From: Apostichopus japonicus
Taxonomy: Eukaryota; Echinodermata; Holothuroidea; Aspidochirotida; Stichopodidae
Length of the DNA stretch: 64,000 bases
Assembly: GCF_037975245.1 (NCBI RefSeq)
Contig: NC_092561.1
Span: forward strand, 18,831,008 to 18,895,007
Direction of reading: 5' to 3'
Position numbers and translations under genes: made by a program. The notes under the pieces are model-generated. The model did not search any database. It had not been told where the DNA came from and saw only the letters and a program-made list of their open reading frames with translations. Shown here in pieces: positions 37,901 through 50,800 of the stretch. Within the stretch, counting starts at the first letter, position 1. Every line of letters starts with the position of its first letter.

Positions 37901-40900
37901 TGGATTTGGCACATCGTGGAATATTTTTGTTATAAGCCATGTGATGAACGGAGTCACCCAAGCCCCCTTAAAGGCATTGAAGACTCGCCCCAGACCGCGT
38001 GCGGCCATCTGAAAAAGTTAACTTTCTGTTGCTTGCAAGTGACTTTTTGTTTGTGTCGCTACAAAATGCAGACAGTAACGAAACGTGATACCTTAATTGT
38101 TATCTTTAGCTGGACCTGAGATGTCCAGCGCTGTATCGTTTGTATACGGTGCTGTGGGTATTGACTGCAGCTGTATGTACTGACTGTACACTAGTGTCTA
38201 ATTACCGACGGTAGCAAGCTGTGTGTGCATTTTCTGGGATGGATGGTAGTGTTTAACACTTCTGTTACACCTCATTTGAAACTACCTGTAGGTCAAATTA
38301 CCGGCATTAGATGAACATTTATTTTTTGTGGGTATTGACTGCAGCTGTATGTACTGACTGTACACTAGTGTCTAATTACCGACGGTAGCAAGCTGTGTGT
38401 GCATTTTCTGGGATGGATGGTAGTGTTTAACACTTCTGTTACACCTCATTTGAAACTACCTGTAGGTCAAATTACCGGCATTAGATGAACATTTATTTTT
38501 GTGCAAGTCTTCAAACCCTTTAAATGTTTTCCTCTCTGCTCCATTTGGCAGCTTTATGAGAACCTTATCGTAGATATCGAGCATAGAATCAACCCGCTGT
38601 CGTTAGCAGAAATAGCCGTGGTCATCGTAGAACAAATCAAAGGTGAGATCACTTTAAATACTCAATTCGTATTTTCCTTGAAAGTTAATCGACTGAAACG
38701 TTAGGGTACACACTATAGATTCTTCTCTGGATAATTTGTATGTATGTATGTATATTAGATCCTCTTGCAAGCAGGAACTCGTGAAGAAGCCTCATTGGCT
38801 TATCAAAGCCGCAAGCTGACAGAAGTCAGTCTCTTACGTTCATATTTAATGTCCATGATTATGAATTGTTAACAACTCTGCAACTGGACGACATACATTA
38901 ATCTTGGAGTGACTAGAACTGGGGACCTCATGATTGAAAGGTACCGGCGATAACCACTGAGCTAACACTCCCAAGGCCCTAGTATTTTTTTTTTTTTATA
39001 TATATTTTTATATCTATTTAAGGCTCTGGTATTTTAAATCCTGAGACACTGTGGAGGAATCAGCCTGTTGTTGTCACAGTGTCGTTGAGAAAATGAGAAA
39101 GGAAACAAAAACATGAATCTTATTAAAATTACGTTTCATAAGTTATATACATATAATTTAAACCTGAACTAATTTTTAATTTATAACTGTACGGACTGCC
39201 TGATTTATAGACAAAGAGATTGTGTTATATAGGTTACAGCACTGCAGCTAATTATGCAAATCACTTACTATTTAGTAAACAATTAGGAATTGCTTTAACT
39301 GGATACAGTAGCTGCAGTATTGAAAAGGGATAGTTAGTCTTTTATGCATCTTTTGTGTTTCTATACCTTTGAAGAAAAAGCTTTATACAGGGGTGTGCCC
39401 AGGATTTCAGGAGTGCCGGTTATACTGACCGATTTTTGAAGGTGCTCAGATGCCAAATGCTTGCACTTGTGTACAGTAGCTTTTTAAGCACATGTACAAG
39501 TACTAGTTTTGCTAACAATTTACATTTTTTTTTTTTTTTTCAATTTATGTTGAATATATATTGTTAGGAATGTCACGATTTTAGATGAAAATAGTGCTGG
39601 GCGGGATTTTCGATTTTTAAGACAGTGCTGGGCAGTAATTTTTAGTGCTGGGCGGGGCCGCCCAGCGTGGGCACATCCCTGTATATATGTACATTTTAAT
39701 ATTCACTTCTTTGTGCTAAAAAACCCAAACAAAACCAAACATACAAATCAAAGTCTCCCATGTTTTAACTCCACCCATCCCCTATCCTCCCTTCTCCAGC
39801 CTTTCAAGATTTTCAATGATCTTCTGTGTTGTTTAATTCTCACAGATTATGATGCGGCTCTTGCATTTATGGACAAAATCCGAGAAAAGGTAATCCTCTC
39901 TTCATCTTTCTAATATCACCTGAGTTTAGTAACTTGTTTTTTGAAAGGCATTGAAGACATGTCCCAAACCGTGTGTGGCCATCTGAAAAAGTTAACTTTC
40001 TGTTGCTAGCAAGTGACGTTTTGTTTGTGTCGCTACAAAATGCAGACAGTAATGAAATGTGATACCTTAATTGTTATCTTTATCTAGACCTGAGATGTCC
40101 ATCGCTGCTACTGTATGTAGTACACTGTGTGTTGTGGGTATTGACTGCAGAGCGTACTGACTGTACACTAGTGTCTAATTATCAAAGGTAGCAAGCTGTG
40201 TGTATTTTCTGGAATTAATGGTGGTGTTTTACACTTCTGTTACACCTCATTCAAAACTAGGTCAGATTACCGGCATGAGACGTTTCTTTGTGCCCCAGTC
40301 TTCACACCCTTTAACTGTAAAGTTTTTTAGGTTTATGTCAAAAATAATTCCACTTAAGAGGAACAAGGATGTAAGTGTACTAAGGGATTGTCATCTGTTC
40401 GTACTCAGCTTCTTTCCCCGGTTGACTTCTTACCAAATCGTCCGAGATAATACCATTTCGATGGAGCATAATGCCTAAAGGCAGCATTTGGCCAAAGCTG
40501 CGAGTCTTTGCATACTATGTTTCTAGTTCCCAACATCATTATTTACAGCTTTTACGAGTAAAATTCACATCAGCAATTCTATGAGGACCTTCAAATTGTA
40601 AAGAGCACAGCCTACTTTTAGTTTCATATTCGATTTTCCATTTGAAGATCTTCAAAGAAGAAGAAGATGTTTCAATGAATCTGTTTCAAGTTTGTAAGAA
40701 TGGACTGGTGGAATTGTCATAAATTTAGACCAAATTGGACATTTGAACAAATTTGAAATTGATGACAATGTTGAAAATGGATAAAATCATTTCAGAATTG
40801 GTAGGGGTAGCTTACTTCATATAGGGGAGAAGTTACAGTAAATGGTACATGGTATCATAAACCAAACGCACGAAACAAACAAACCATTGTGAGTCTCACA

Positions 40901-43900
40901 AGAAGGTAAATGTGTTAATATTCCATTCCTCATTTCCTTCAGCTTTTAGTACCTTTACCATAAATAAATGTTGTTTTTATTTTCTTTTTTTTGTATTTTC
41001 CCTTTTACTTTTTTAAAAGGCTAAAGCCAATGAGGAAGCAGTAGTCCTTTGTCTGACCAGAGCAGCAGTAATGAAGCTCGTTAAAAATGACCTTGATGGA
41101 ACAAAGGTAAGATTAATTTATCATTCAACCCAATGTCCAGTCACTTCATAGGGAGAGTTGGTCAGTAGATTGAACTCACACTGGTCCATCTACTCCTGAT
41201 TTTTGCCCTCCCCTCTCTCCCCTTCTCTTCCCCCTCCCTCCCCTCCTGTTGAGGAACATAAACAAGAATATATATAAAAAATTGAACTTTATTTTGATAG
41301 ATTCGAAAAATTGGCCTGATTTGGTTGACATCTACTCAGTTTTAGTAGATTAGTCTGTAACTGTACTGTGTCCTTTTCTTCATTGCAGAATTTATGAATG
41401 TAAATTGGAGCTACTCTTTGATATGTTTTTGTTTTTCTTGTCTCTTTTCTGTTCCTCTATGGATTCAGAAATTGATAGAAGAAGCCCAAGCCAAATTGGA
41501 TGACATGGATGGGGTTTCTACGGTGCACAGTAGGTTCTACGACGTGTCAAGCAGCTACTTCAAGGTCATGGGGGACCATGCATCGTACTACAGGGACGCA
41601 CTGAGATTCCTTGGCTGTGTCAAACTGGAAGACATCGCAGGTATGTGTATTAAACATTATGAACCTGAGATGTTACCTATATACATTGTTACTGTACCTA
41701 TATAGATATCCCAGGTATGTGTATTAAACCTTATGAACCTGAGATGTTACCTATATACGTTGTTACTGTACCTATATAGATAACCCAGGTATGTGTAGTA
41801 AACCTTATGAACCTGAGATGTTACCTATGTACATTGTTACTGTACCTATATAGATATCCCAGGTATGTGTATTAAACCTTATGAACCTGAGATGTTACCT
41901 ATGTACATTGTTACTGTACCTATATAGATAACCCAGGTATGTGTATTAAACCTGGGGGGCTCTGTTAGGTAATAAAACATGAACTGGAGATGTTACCAGG
42001 GATGTGCCCGCACTGGGCGGTCCAGCTCAGCACTAAAAGTTAACCTACCGCCCAGTGCTGTCTTAAAAATAGTGAATCCCGCATTTTCATCTAAAATCCC
42101 GACATTCCTAACAAAATATTCAACATAAATTGGGCCTAGCCTATGCCAAAATCAGTCACGCATGCAAGAAACATTACTTACGGCTCTCAATCGGTCCCTT
42201 GTAAAATCTCTTTGAAACAAACTAATAACTTTTATCAGGTACGTAATATATTTCACTAAAAAAATTTTTAAAAAAATGTAAATTGTTAGCAAAACTAGTG
42301 TATGTGCTTAAAAAGCTACACAAGTGCCAGCATTTGACATCTGAGCACCTTCAAAAATTTGAAAAATTTCTCAAAGGGGAGGGGGACACTTTAGACCCCT
42401 TCCCCAGGACGGAAATCAGTATACCCGGCACTCAGGAAATCCTGGACACATCCCTGTGTTACCTATATCGTTACCTATGTAATTGATTAGTTATATTACC
42501 TATATTAGTGGAATGGTACCTATGTTTGTACAATACAGAGAAACATCCATACAGTTTAATACCAGATTATCATAGAAATCTTACCCTTTTTTTTCTTCTT
42601 TTTTTTTCGATGCAGAACAGAAAGAAAGAGCTTTTAATCTTTCTCTGGCAGCTCTCTTAGGTGAAGGAGTGTATAACTTTGGAGAATTAGTAAGTAGCTC
42701 CATTTACCTTGTGATTCATTCCTCGGTTGCCTTAAGCCATTGTCGTGTTGTCCGAGAGGTGGTCAAGACGGTGGGCAGGGGAAGTGGGGTGGGGAGGGGC
42801 AGGGAGAAGGGGTGGTCAGAGGCACTTCGGTTAGTATACGGTAGTGGATTAATATTATCTTGAAAGCACCTTTTTGTATGTTTGGAAAAGTTGTGGTACT
42901 ACTTGGCTAAGAACTCATGACAAACTCTCATTAAAAGAGAATGTTTTCATGATTTTGTTCCAGAAAGATCATTAATTTGGAAACTTACTGGTATCTTTGT
43001 TTTTTTTAATGTTTTCTTCATTTCTTTCTTTCTTTCTTGTGTTTGATAGAAATTTCAAGAGAAACGTTCCTACCTAACAAACTTGTTAGAATTGTCTTGA
43101 ATTATGGTGACTTCCTTTATACAGAATATTATGAAGTTCGCCGGTGCAGTTTTGGCTTATTATTGTTGATAATATTTACATATTTCTTTTATGAAATAAA
43201 AAGAAGGTGACATATGTTGGAGAATCAAATGAAATTCATACTTGCTTCATTAAACCTTCACTTAGTGGAAATATCAATGAAGGTTTCTTACTTTGGCCAT
43301 CATGGGCTTACTTTCAGTAAAACTCGGTACATTTGGTCAAATCGTGAACAAAGTTTCCTCCCCCCCCCCCCAATTGCTGATTGCAAAGAATCGATCACTG
43401 ACCTCTGACAATTAGTGGACCTGTGTCATTATCATATATATATTATCATTTGAATACATTTTTGGGGTAATTTTTTGTTTTCCACCTTCAAACAGCTTGC
43501 CCATCCAATTCTCTCTTCGCTCAAAGAGACCGATAACAGTTGGCTGGTGGAGCTCCTCTTCGCTTTTAACAGCGGCAACCTCGACCAGTTTGAGAAGATG
43601 ATGACAACTTGGAAACAACAGGTAAGAAAAAAGGTTTAAAGCCTCTGTCATATTGAATAAGGTTTTTGAAGAAAAAAAGAGGGAAAAAGTACCCTTTGTG
43701 AATCTTGGATATAAGTAAGAGTGAGTTTGAAATGATTTCTGACAGAGATCTGCAAATTCTCATTGGGTGTGTACAGTCGGTAGCCAACAGTAAGCACTGT
43801 AGAAATTATAACAAACCTCAGCACCAATTTGAAATCGATGCCATTCTTGTCAACTGCCTGATCCAGCTTCTTCTTCTCACCCTCCAGTCTTACCCTCCCC

Positions 43901-46900
43901 CTCCGCTCCCCCCCCCCCCTCCTTTCCTTCCTCCTTGCCTCTTCTCTTCTGGCCGACCAATAATGGTGTGAGCCAGTAGGAAAGAAACATTGACAGTTAG
44001 CTGTGTTATAATTAATAATAACTGCACTCCCTATTGAGTCTAGGGAAGGTCGGTGCCTAATGAGCATCTGGTTGCCCTGACAACAATCAAAACACTTTCT
44101 TCACTCCTTCGTGACAAGAAACCTTCTTCAGGAATTTGTCAGTTGAATAATAAAAGTAACCATGAGGTCATAACTTTTATGGGACGCTAAGAAATAGTGT
44201 TAGCGACGTGAGATAAAAAAAAGAAAAAACAGCCACTTTTTATAGCCACTATAAAAACCCTTTAATCAAGTTAAGATTGTGTTAATGCCATAAGGTGCAA
44301 ACTAATGTTTACCCTAGCTTGTCCCTGTTCTATTGGGTTGTCTAGTTTTTTGGGGGTTTTTTTTATTGTGCAAATGTTCAAGAAAATTTCACAAAAATGT
44401 TGCTGTTGACAAGCTGTTGCTATTCTAAAGATTTTAACATATATCAGCTATCTGTGGTGATAGCTTATTGACTGATTTAACTAATGAATGAATTATTAAT
44501 AATTTAATAAATAAATATGTTGATTCTGGTTTCTGTCTCACAGCCTGATCTAGCGGTCAACGAGTTACCTCTACGTCAGAAGATCTCCCTGCTCTGTTTA
44601 ATGGAAATGACATTTTCGAGACCGGCCAACAATCGGACGCTAACATTCCAGGAGATTGCCGATGCCGCTAAGCTCCCCGTTCATGAGGTAACCCGAAATT
44701 GTCTGGAGAGACCTTGATACTTTCCCCCCTTCCCCCCCCCCACTTCCCTACCACCTTTTCTCTTCCTTTATGCCACAGGTACTTGGTTTTTTTCCTAAGT
44801 GAACTTTCATTAATACTGAAACCCTCTTCATAATTTTCAGAAGTCAGTCTTCCCCTCTCTCCCTACCCTCCCACCACCCCCCCCCCAATCACCCAGTCAT
44901 CTCTGCATACCTGTTTCCTGATATTACCCAAATGGGATGGAAATTATACTTCTTATGTAAGCACATGGTTTGTAGTGTATGATCCCACCCCCCCCACCCC
45001 CTACCAAACAGAAAAAAACTGTTGGAGTTGCCATTGCATCCTGCTCGAACAGGACAGAACACGGTTTTACTTTTTCGAATTTAGAACAAAGGATCCATTG
45101 TGTACTTGATATTCCCTCCTCTCGACCGTCTCCTCCCCAAACCATCTAAATATGTTATTGTTAATACAGGGAGTGCCGGGTATACTGATCGCCGTGGTCT
45201 GAGGGGGAGGGGGTGTCCCCCTCTCTTTTGAGAAATATTTCAATTTTTGAAGGTGCTCAGTTCGAAAGGTGCTCAGATGCCAAGTGCTGGCACTTGTGTA
45301 GCTTTATAAGCACATACACAAGTACTACTTCTGCTAACAATTTACATTTTTTAATTTTTTTTTTTTTAGTGAAATATATTACGTACCTGGTAAAATGTAT
45401 TAGTTTGTTTCAAAGAGATTTTACAAGGGGACCGATTGAGAGCCGTAAGTAATGTTTCTCGCATGCGTAACTGATTCATTATTAGTCTGTATGATTTTGG
45501 CATACGCTAGGCCCAATTTATGTTGAATATATTGTTAGGAATGTCAAGATTTTAGATGAAAATAGTGCTGGGCAGGATTCACGATTTTTAAGATTTCCCC
45601 ACCCCTTTTCAATTTATGTTGAATATATTGTTAGGAATGTCGAGATTTTAGATGAAAATAGTGCTGGGCAGGATTCACGATTTTTAAACGGTGCTTGGGC
45701 ACATCCATGTTAATAGCTACATTCCTTTCCATCCTGTTGATATTCCTGTTATTTCATACACAGGTTGAGATACTGGTGATGAAGGCGTTGTCCCTGGGGT
45801 TGGTCAGAGGATCCCTGGACCAAGTAGAGCAGAAGGTCATCATGTCGTGGGTACAACCGAGGGTGTTGGATAATCAACAGGTAAGAAGAATGCTTCAAAT
45901 CTTTTGAAGGTTTGATAATTTGTGAACCGTCGTAAAAGATTCATATCTCAAACATGGGGTCATATTCACCGTTTCATATTTTTATGAAGTTCACCAAACT
46001 GTGCACTGAGCTTATAGTCCATATCAATCACGAAGGTAGTCAGTAGAACCATGGCAGGAAGTTTGAGAAATGCTACCTCCTGTAGGGCATGTTTTTTTCA
46101 ATGAATTTGAGAGCATGGTGGCCAATTGTCTAAGGCGTTAGACTCGTGATCCAAGGATTGCTGGTTCGATTCCTGCCTAGTTCATTACGTTCTGTCCTTG
46201 GGCAAGATGCTCTATGTCACTTGCCTCTCTCCACCCAGGGGATAAATGGGTACCTTTGAGGTAACTTGTCATTTGGGCGCAGTATATAACTGCTGCTGAC
46301 AGGAGGGATTGTCTCTGGGACAGGTTATCATTGACCAGGGATAATATAACGTCTGTAAAGCACTTTGAGACCAATCCCTGGTATAAAGCGCTTTATAAAA
46401 AGCAAATATTATTATTATTATTAGTAAAGGCCAGAAAAGAAGACATTAGCCGGACCAGCGAGCCAGACGGAATAAATAATTAACTATGTTCCTAGATTGA
46501 ACAACATGCAGCATAGGCTGTTAGAGTGCTGAAGGCCGAAGAGCCTGCAGCATGGGCTGTTAGTGTGCTGAAGGCCGAAGCGCCTGCAGCATGGGCTGTT
46601 AGTGTGCTGAAGGCCGAAGAGCCTGCAGCATAGGCTGTTAGAGTGCTGAAGGCCGAAGAGCCTGCATCACACTGGTTAGTTCGGGATCGATCGTCGCATT
46701 TGTTTTCAATGGGTGGGATTGACAAACACCATGCTGGCAGGATTTGGCCCTGTGGTTCATCCTTCTGGTGACCCCTACTGTAGGCCTTACGAGAAATTAA
46801 AAGAAAACAAAACAAAATGAAAAATAGCTAGATTTGCACAATTTCCTGAAAACTAATTACATTTCAAATCAATTGGGAGATACCAATGATGCTCTAAACA

Positions 46901-47190
46901 ACCAATTAGAAAATTGAGAATCAGACTTTAAATTTGGCTTCAACCTCCGTGTGCAAAACAGGGAATGGTAGCTTTTAGAGTATGCTGGAGGAAGCAAGTC
47001 AATATCTTCATATTGTTGAACATTTTTTAAATATCAGTCTATAAACTCCTCAAGAAACTGACTGTATTTGATATTTTCATGCGCACAGATCAGTAAAATG
47101 CAGACCCATTTACAAGACTGGTGCGGTTACATCAAGAATATGCAAGTCATCGTCGAGGACAAGGCTCACGACATCTTGGACAGAGTATGA
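34945..47190 (+). CDS. PSMD13: 26S proteasome regulatory subunit Rpn9/PSMD13
   Basis: Scaffold subunit of the proteasome lid (19S regulatory particle); not itself catalytic. Eleven exons splice in one frame: 34945-35042, 37750-37828, 38552-38642, 39846-39889, 41020-41106, 41469-41640, 42616-42689, 43496-43621, 44544-44687, 45764-45880 and 47089-47190. All have GT-AG borders, giving 377 aa, close to the 376 aa of the human protein. Family landmarks include [71 protein letters not shown] and [13 protein letters not shown]. The PCI winged-helix domain occupies the C-terminal part (exons 8-11). The start codon gives MIDVQGYL, matching the family N-terminus. No disruption is seen. Introns carry MITEs, a SINE and several minisatellites. 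Confidence 0.97.
35535..35673. repeat. AACGTCCCC minisatellite
   Basis: Eight copies of a 14-20 bp unit (gtcaaaacgtccccg or taccaaaacgtccccg) in PSMD13 intron 1. The CpG in every unit is conserved although the host sequence is AT-rich. Confidence 0.85.
36340..36720 (-). mobile_element. Probable LINE 3' end with AAATG tail
   Basis: On the minus strand, [20 protein letters not shown] resembles a LINE ORF2 C-terminus. The fragment ends in a short (AAATG)n tail (plus-strand catttcatttcattt at 36342). It is antisense in PSMD13 intron 1. Confidence 0.45.
37968..38523 (+). mobile_element. TTAA-flanked MITE, copy B with internal duplication
   Basis: TTAA-bounded, with the same ends and interior as copies A, C and D, but longer because a 174-bp interior segment is tandemly duplicated (about 38153-38326 and 38327-38500). 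I read the two halves as identical apart from one T in a run. It ends 28 bp before the start of PSMD13 exon 3 (38552). Confidence 0.82.
38745..38980 (-). repeat. tRNA-derived SINE, second family, copy 2
   Basis: On the minus strand the head reads gggagtgttagctcagtggt, an acceptor stem plus A box. A T-arm-like segment and cactccaaga close a tRNA-like shape, and the body is shared with 31490-31705. It lies in PSMD13 intron 3. Confidence 0.7.
39388..39681 (+). mobile_element. CAGGG-ended MITE, copy 1
   Basis: The ends CAGGGGTGTGCCC and GGGCACATCCCTG are inverted repeats. The interior (gtgctgggcgg; aggtgctcagatgcc) is shared with 41997-42456 and 45167-45709. The flanks are TA-rich, so the target duplication is unclear. 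It lies in PSMD13 intron 3. Confidence 0.75.
39941..40314 (+). mobile_element. TTAA-flanked MITE, copy C
   Basis: 374 bp, with the left target mutated to TTGA and the right TTAA intact. Same interior as copies A, B and D. In PSMD13 intron 4. Confidence 0.8.
41638..41960 (+). repeat. 74-bp minisatellite containing the exon 6 splice donor
   Basis: Starts at the 3' end of PSMD13 exon 6. CAG|GTATGTG recurs exactly every 74 bp: the native site at 41638, then 41712, 41786, 41860 and 41934. The unit body is attaaacc, ttatgaacctgagatgttac, then ctgtacctatatagat. Each copy therefore carries a replica of the donor consensus. Confidence 0.92.
41997..42456 (-). mobile_element. CAGGG-ended MITE, copy 2
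   Basis: The ends are CAGGGATGTGCCC and GGACACATCCCTG, in opposite orientation to copies 1 and 3. The flanking 6 bp are TGTTAC on both sides, a perfect target duplication. The insertion lies in a stretch derived from the 74-bp minisatellite in PSMD13 intron 6. Confidence 0.8.
45167..45709 (+). mobile_element. CAGGG-ended MITE, copy 3 (partly duplicated)
   Basis: Same family, with a perfect 6-bp target duplication TTAATA (45161-45166 and 45710-45715). A segment with tttatgttgaatatattgtt is present twice. It ends 54 bp before PSMD13 exon 10 (45764). Confidence 0.8.
46115..46423 (+). repeat. tRNA-derived SINE in PSMD13 intron 10
   Basis: Leu/Ser-tRNA-like head (ggtggccaattgtctaagg) with B box ctggttcgattcctg, then gtccttgggcaagatgc and the end phrase ataaagcgctttataaa with an (ATT)n tail. 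Same family as 30030-30402. Confidence 0.78.
46503..46670. repeat. 39-bp minisatellite
   Basis: Four copies of a 39-bp unit (gcagcatgggctgttagtg, then tgctgaaggccgaag). Because 39 is a multiple of 3, the minus strand stays open as a 13-residue repeat ([13 protein letters not shown]). This is likely chance, since no gene context is present. Confidence 0.9.
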
Positions 47191-47799
47191 GCAGGTGCAG
47201 CCGATTGAAAAAACCTCTCGTTTTGTCGTACCCCGGCTAAAAAATAGAATCGGTATTCAAGCGAAGGAACGGTCCTGCTCCTCAAGGATTTTCTGTCCGT
47301 TCCTCAAACGTTTCTCTTTTTACAAGGATGGAAGATTGATAGCTCCAGCCTCTTGTGTGACCGGTTTATTTTTATGACAGACTTTAGATACCAGAAAGGG
47401 ATAACGTATTCCTCATCTTCTTCCAGAGAGATTTTTTTTTTCTATTGGCAGTGGGGGGGGGGGAGGGGGGACCATTACTGAGGCTTCGTATTGCTAGAGA
47501 TGGCCCTTACTTACAATTATAACGTTTTTGAAAAAGCGGGACAGTTTTTACTGATGAAAATTGAAGGCAATGTCCTTTTCTGAAAGAAAACCATTTTGTG
47601 GTGTAAAGTTGTGGGACAGAACCATGAATGATTTAGGCCAAATGCCCTTGTGGACCAGGAAAGTGTGGATACTGATCATAAATTTGATATCGCTTTTGAT
47701 GGCACCAGTGATATTTTAGCAATGCAGTGCTTTTAGTGAACATGGTGTATAGTAATATCAGTTATCTGTATTTTTTGAAAAAGTCTCATATTATGTGGA

Positions 47800-47805
47800 A
47801 ATAAA
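47800..47805 (+). terminator. Candidate PSMD13 polyadenylation signal
   Basis: AATAAA 610 bp after the stop at 47190, followed by a TG/T-rich stretch. Another AATAAA lies at about 48331; choosing between them needs transcripts. Confidence 0.45.
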
Positions 47806-47829
47806 CTTGTGAAAAACTAAAATGGACAT

Positions 47830-50800
47830 TTTTTTAACTTCAGTCTAGGACTTGGTTAATACAGAAAAGCAAGTGATGAGCTTGAGTCAAAAAGTGGTCG
47901 TGGAAATCTTAATGTCGCCCCGGGACCACGACTCATTTGCATACAACGGTTTCTAAGAAGCACCGGAATAGCTTCTTGTTTGCGAAATGTAATGTTTACG
48001 GAGCGGTTTTGTCGGACCGTGTTTCTACAGTGTAAGACAAAAACTTCCGCTCATCAAATATTGTAATATTAAATGTCACTTGCTCTTTTAGGTTAGAAGT
48101 ATTTTCTGCTGATATCATTAAAATAATCTAAATAAGGCCTAACTGTGGAGAGATAAATGTCTTTTGGTAACTATACACCCACCCGAGTTGTAGTGAGGGT
48201 TTTTGGTTATAGATTTAATGCCACTCTCGGTTGTAATGTGACCAAACTTGTGCAGAAATGTTTAGGATTAAGTAAATTACATGAGATTCTGTTACTTTAG
48301 GGATATTTAATTTTGTGTAAACAAAAAAAACAATAAAGATTTTGTAATGATGTTTAAAAATCGGCTTGAATTCATTATTGTAACCATTTATTTTCCAGTA
48401 AAATTTACGAAGGTGGTTGTACGTACTGGTTTCTGTTATTGGTACCCTGAACAAGTTTACCATTTCCTCGCAAGCCTTGGTAGGTATTTGGATTCCCTTC
48501 CAACCACCCCACCCCCCTCCCCACCCCCCCCCCCCAAAAAAAAACACCTGTTAAAAGGTTCTGTAGATTTTTGAGCTATTTGTAACTTTTTGGTTTTAAA
48601 CACATGCAGAATCAACTTACACATGTTCAGATACAGAAATAGATACAAGACTGGTTGGTTTCCACTTATCAAAGAAAATGCTTTTATTATTCATACTGTG
48701 TGTAAACATTTTAACATACACGACATTGATACTAACATACAACCGATGCATGACATTAATGCAAAGGCATTTATTTAGCCGAATTATTGCAAATTTGACA
48801 CCAAGTTGTAAAATTACAGCTTTGTACCTTTTTTATAAATTGCCATAGATTAAAATTATTCTCACTTTGAACGATGGGCAAAATGTCAGTTTTTGTTACG
48901 TTTTACTATAATAATGCTAATAGCCGCATATCACTGCTGCTGTAAATAATTTATTTATTTCCCAATAAAGACATATTTATCTGACATCTCCAAGGGATCA
49001 GAAACTAAATTAATACAAACCTTGAGAACGGGATTCTTATCAACAAACCTTTACGATTTTGAATCAGAAAAACTGTACATGAGATGCCATTAAAACTAAG
49101 AGTTCTCTCTCATTTTCTATGGATATTTCCTAAGTGAGGGTGCAGCTCTATGAATATTCATAAATAAATCGTATATTTACCCATCATGAATAAATAAATA
49201 AAGCCCACTTCTTGGGACTGTCCAGTTTGAAATTTGGTGTTCTTTTGGCTAACACATGATATTCACACTGCTCGTACTGCCAGTACGAGTGCTATGAAGC
49301 ATGACGAGTACAGTACAGAAACAATGGTCCCAAATTGGTGTATTTAGGCTATGAATATGCACACAGGTTATGAATATTTATGAATAAATAACTAATTAGT
49401 CCAATGCTTGCAGCAGAGTAAATTAATCTTGGAGGTTGCATTAGATACAGTGCAAACTTTAGACTATGAATTGATTTTACAATTTCAATTCTCTCTGATA
49501 GAGACTTGCATTAATTAAAGGTCATCATATATGAATAATTCATCACTTTCTCATGAATACCCATAACGGCAATTAACCATCGGTTATAAGGAAATTGTAT
49601 TGCACAATGAAATACACCAACATTTACTTGCAAATGTTTCCCAATTTGATTGGCACCATCTTCCAGCTGCTACAGCCAAAAAGCTTCTGGTTTGTTTAGT
49701 TGCAGGAACTTTTTCTTGAATAAGATTTGACATAAATTTGTTTAACGAAACAAAGGTAAAGTTGCAAGCCATCACTTACTTATAGCTTTAATACTATACA
49801 TAGGTGTAAACTCATGATTGAAAAACATGGTTATAGCATATGCAGTTTTTCATGACTATTCGGGCATAGCTTATGAACTGACTAATGGTTAGAGGGATGG
49901 CTGTACCAATTTAGCAAACCGAAGCTGTGATAACTTCTTCAAAATTAAGACAATAACATCAATTGTATTCTGTAACATACTGTCAATTGTCTACTGGAAC
50001 AATACTAACAATTGTATTTTGAACAAAAGAAAACTGCTTGGACTGTTCCATTGTTACAAGAGTCCATTGTTAACATGGTCCATTGTTACAAGAGTCCATT
50101 GTTTCATGGTCCATTGTTACAAGGGAAGCAATAAGTAATGTTTACAATGACTGTCCGTGTTAATGAATTAACAAATAAACAAATAAAAATAACCCTTTTA
50201 TTCAGAATCCCCAAATAGTCTGCCTGTTGTGGTTTCTGCCCATCACCCTTTTCTTCTTATGCTTGCTTCTTATGTTTGCTAAGTTACTTGAACGATCTTT
50301 CTTCGACCCGCTGATGATTAGACTTAAATTGGGTCAACGCAGCGGTTTGTTTATCTCTCCATGCCAAAACTAAAACAATAAACCAATATAAAATAATGGC
50401 ATTAATACTTTTCTGATACTTTATCAAATGTTCAGCTACTCGATTCCTTTCATCGCCACTTTAAAAACCAAAACTGATCAAAGCTTAGAAGTAAATATCA
50501 CTCTGATACAAGATCATAAAATGTTGGTCCCTATAAAGTTTACTGCTATATTTATATTTGTCCACATTTTTCAAGACACAAATAATATCATAATTAATAA
50601 CTGGATGGCTCTTCTGTCATGAGGTTTTCATGAGGAAGTTTATGATTTTCATTAAAAAGAATTTAATGTATTCAAAGCCTATAAATTTAGATTAAAAAAA
50701 AAAAAATTATTGACATGGAGCAAATGTGATATTTGCAAGAAGTGTTTTAACATTATTTAGTAATTGAATCGTAAACATTTGTCATTGGTTAGAATACAAA

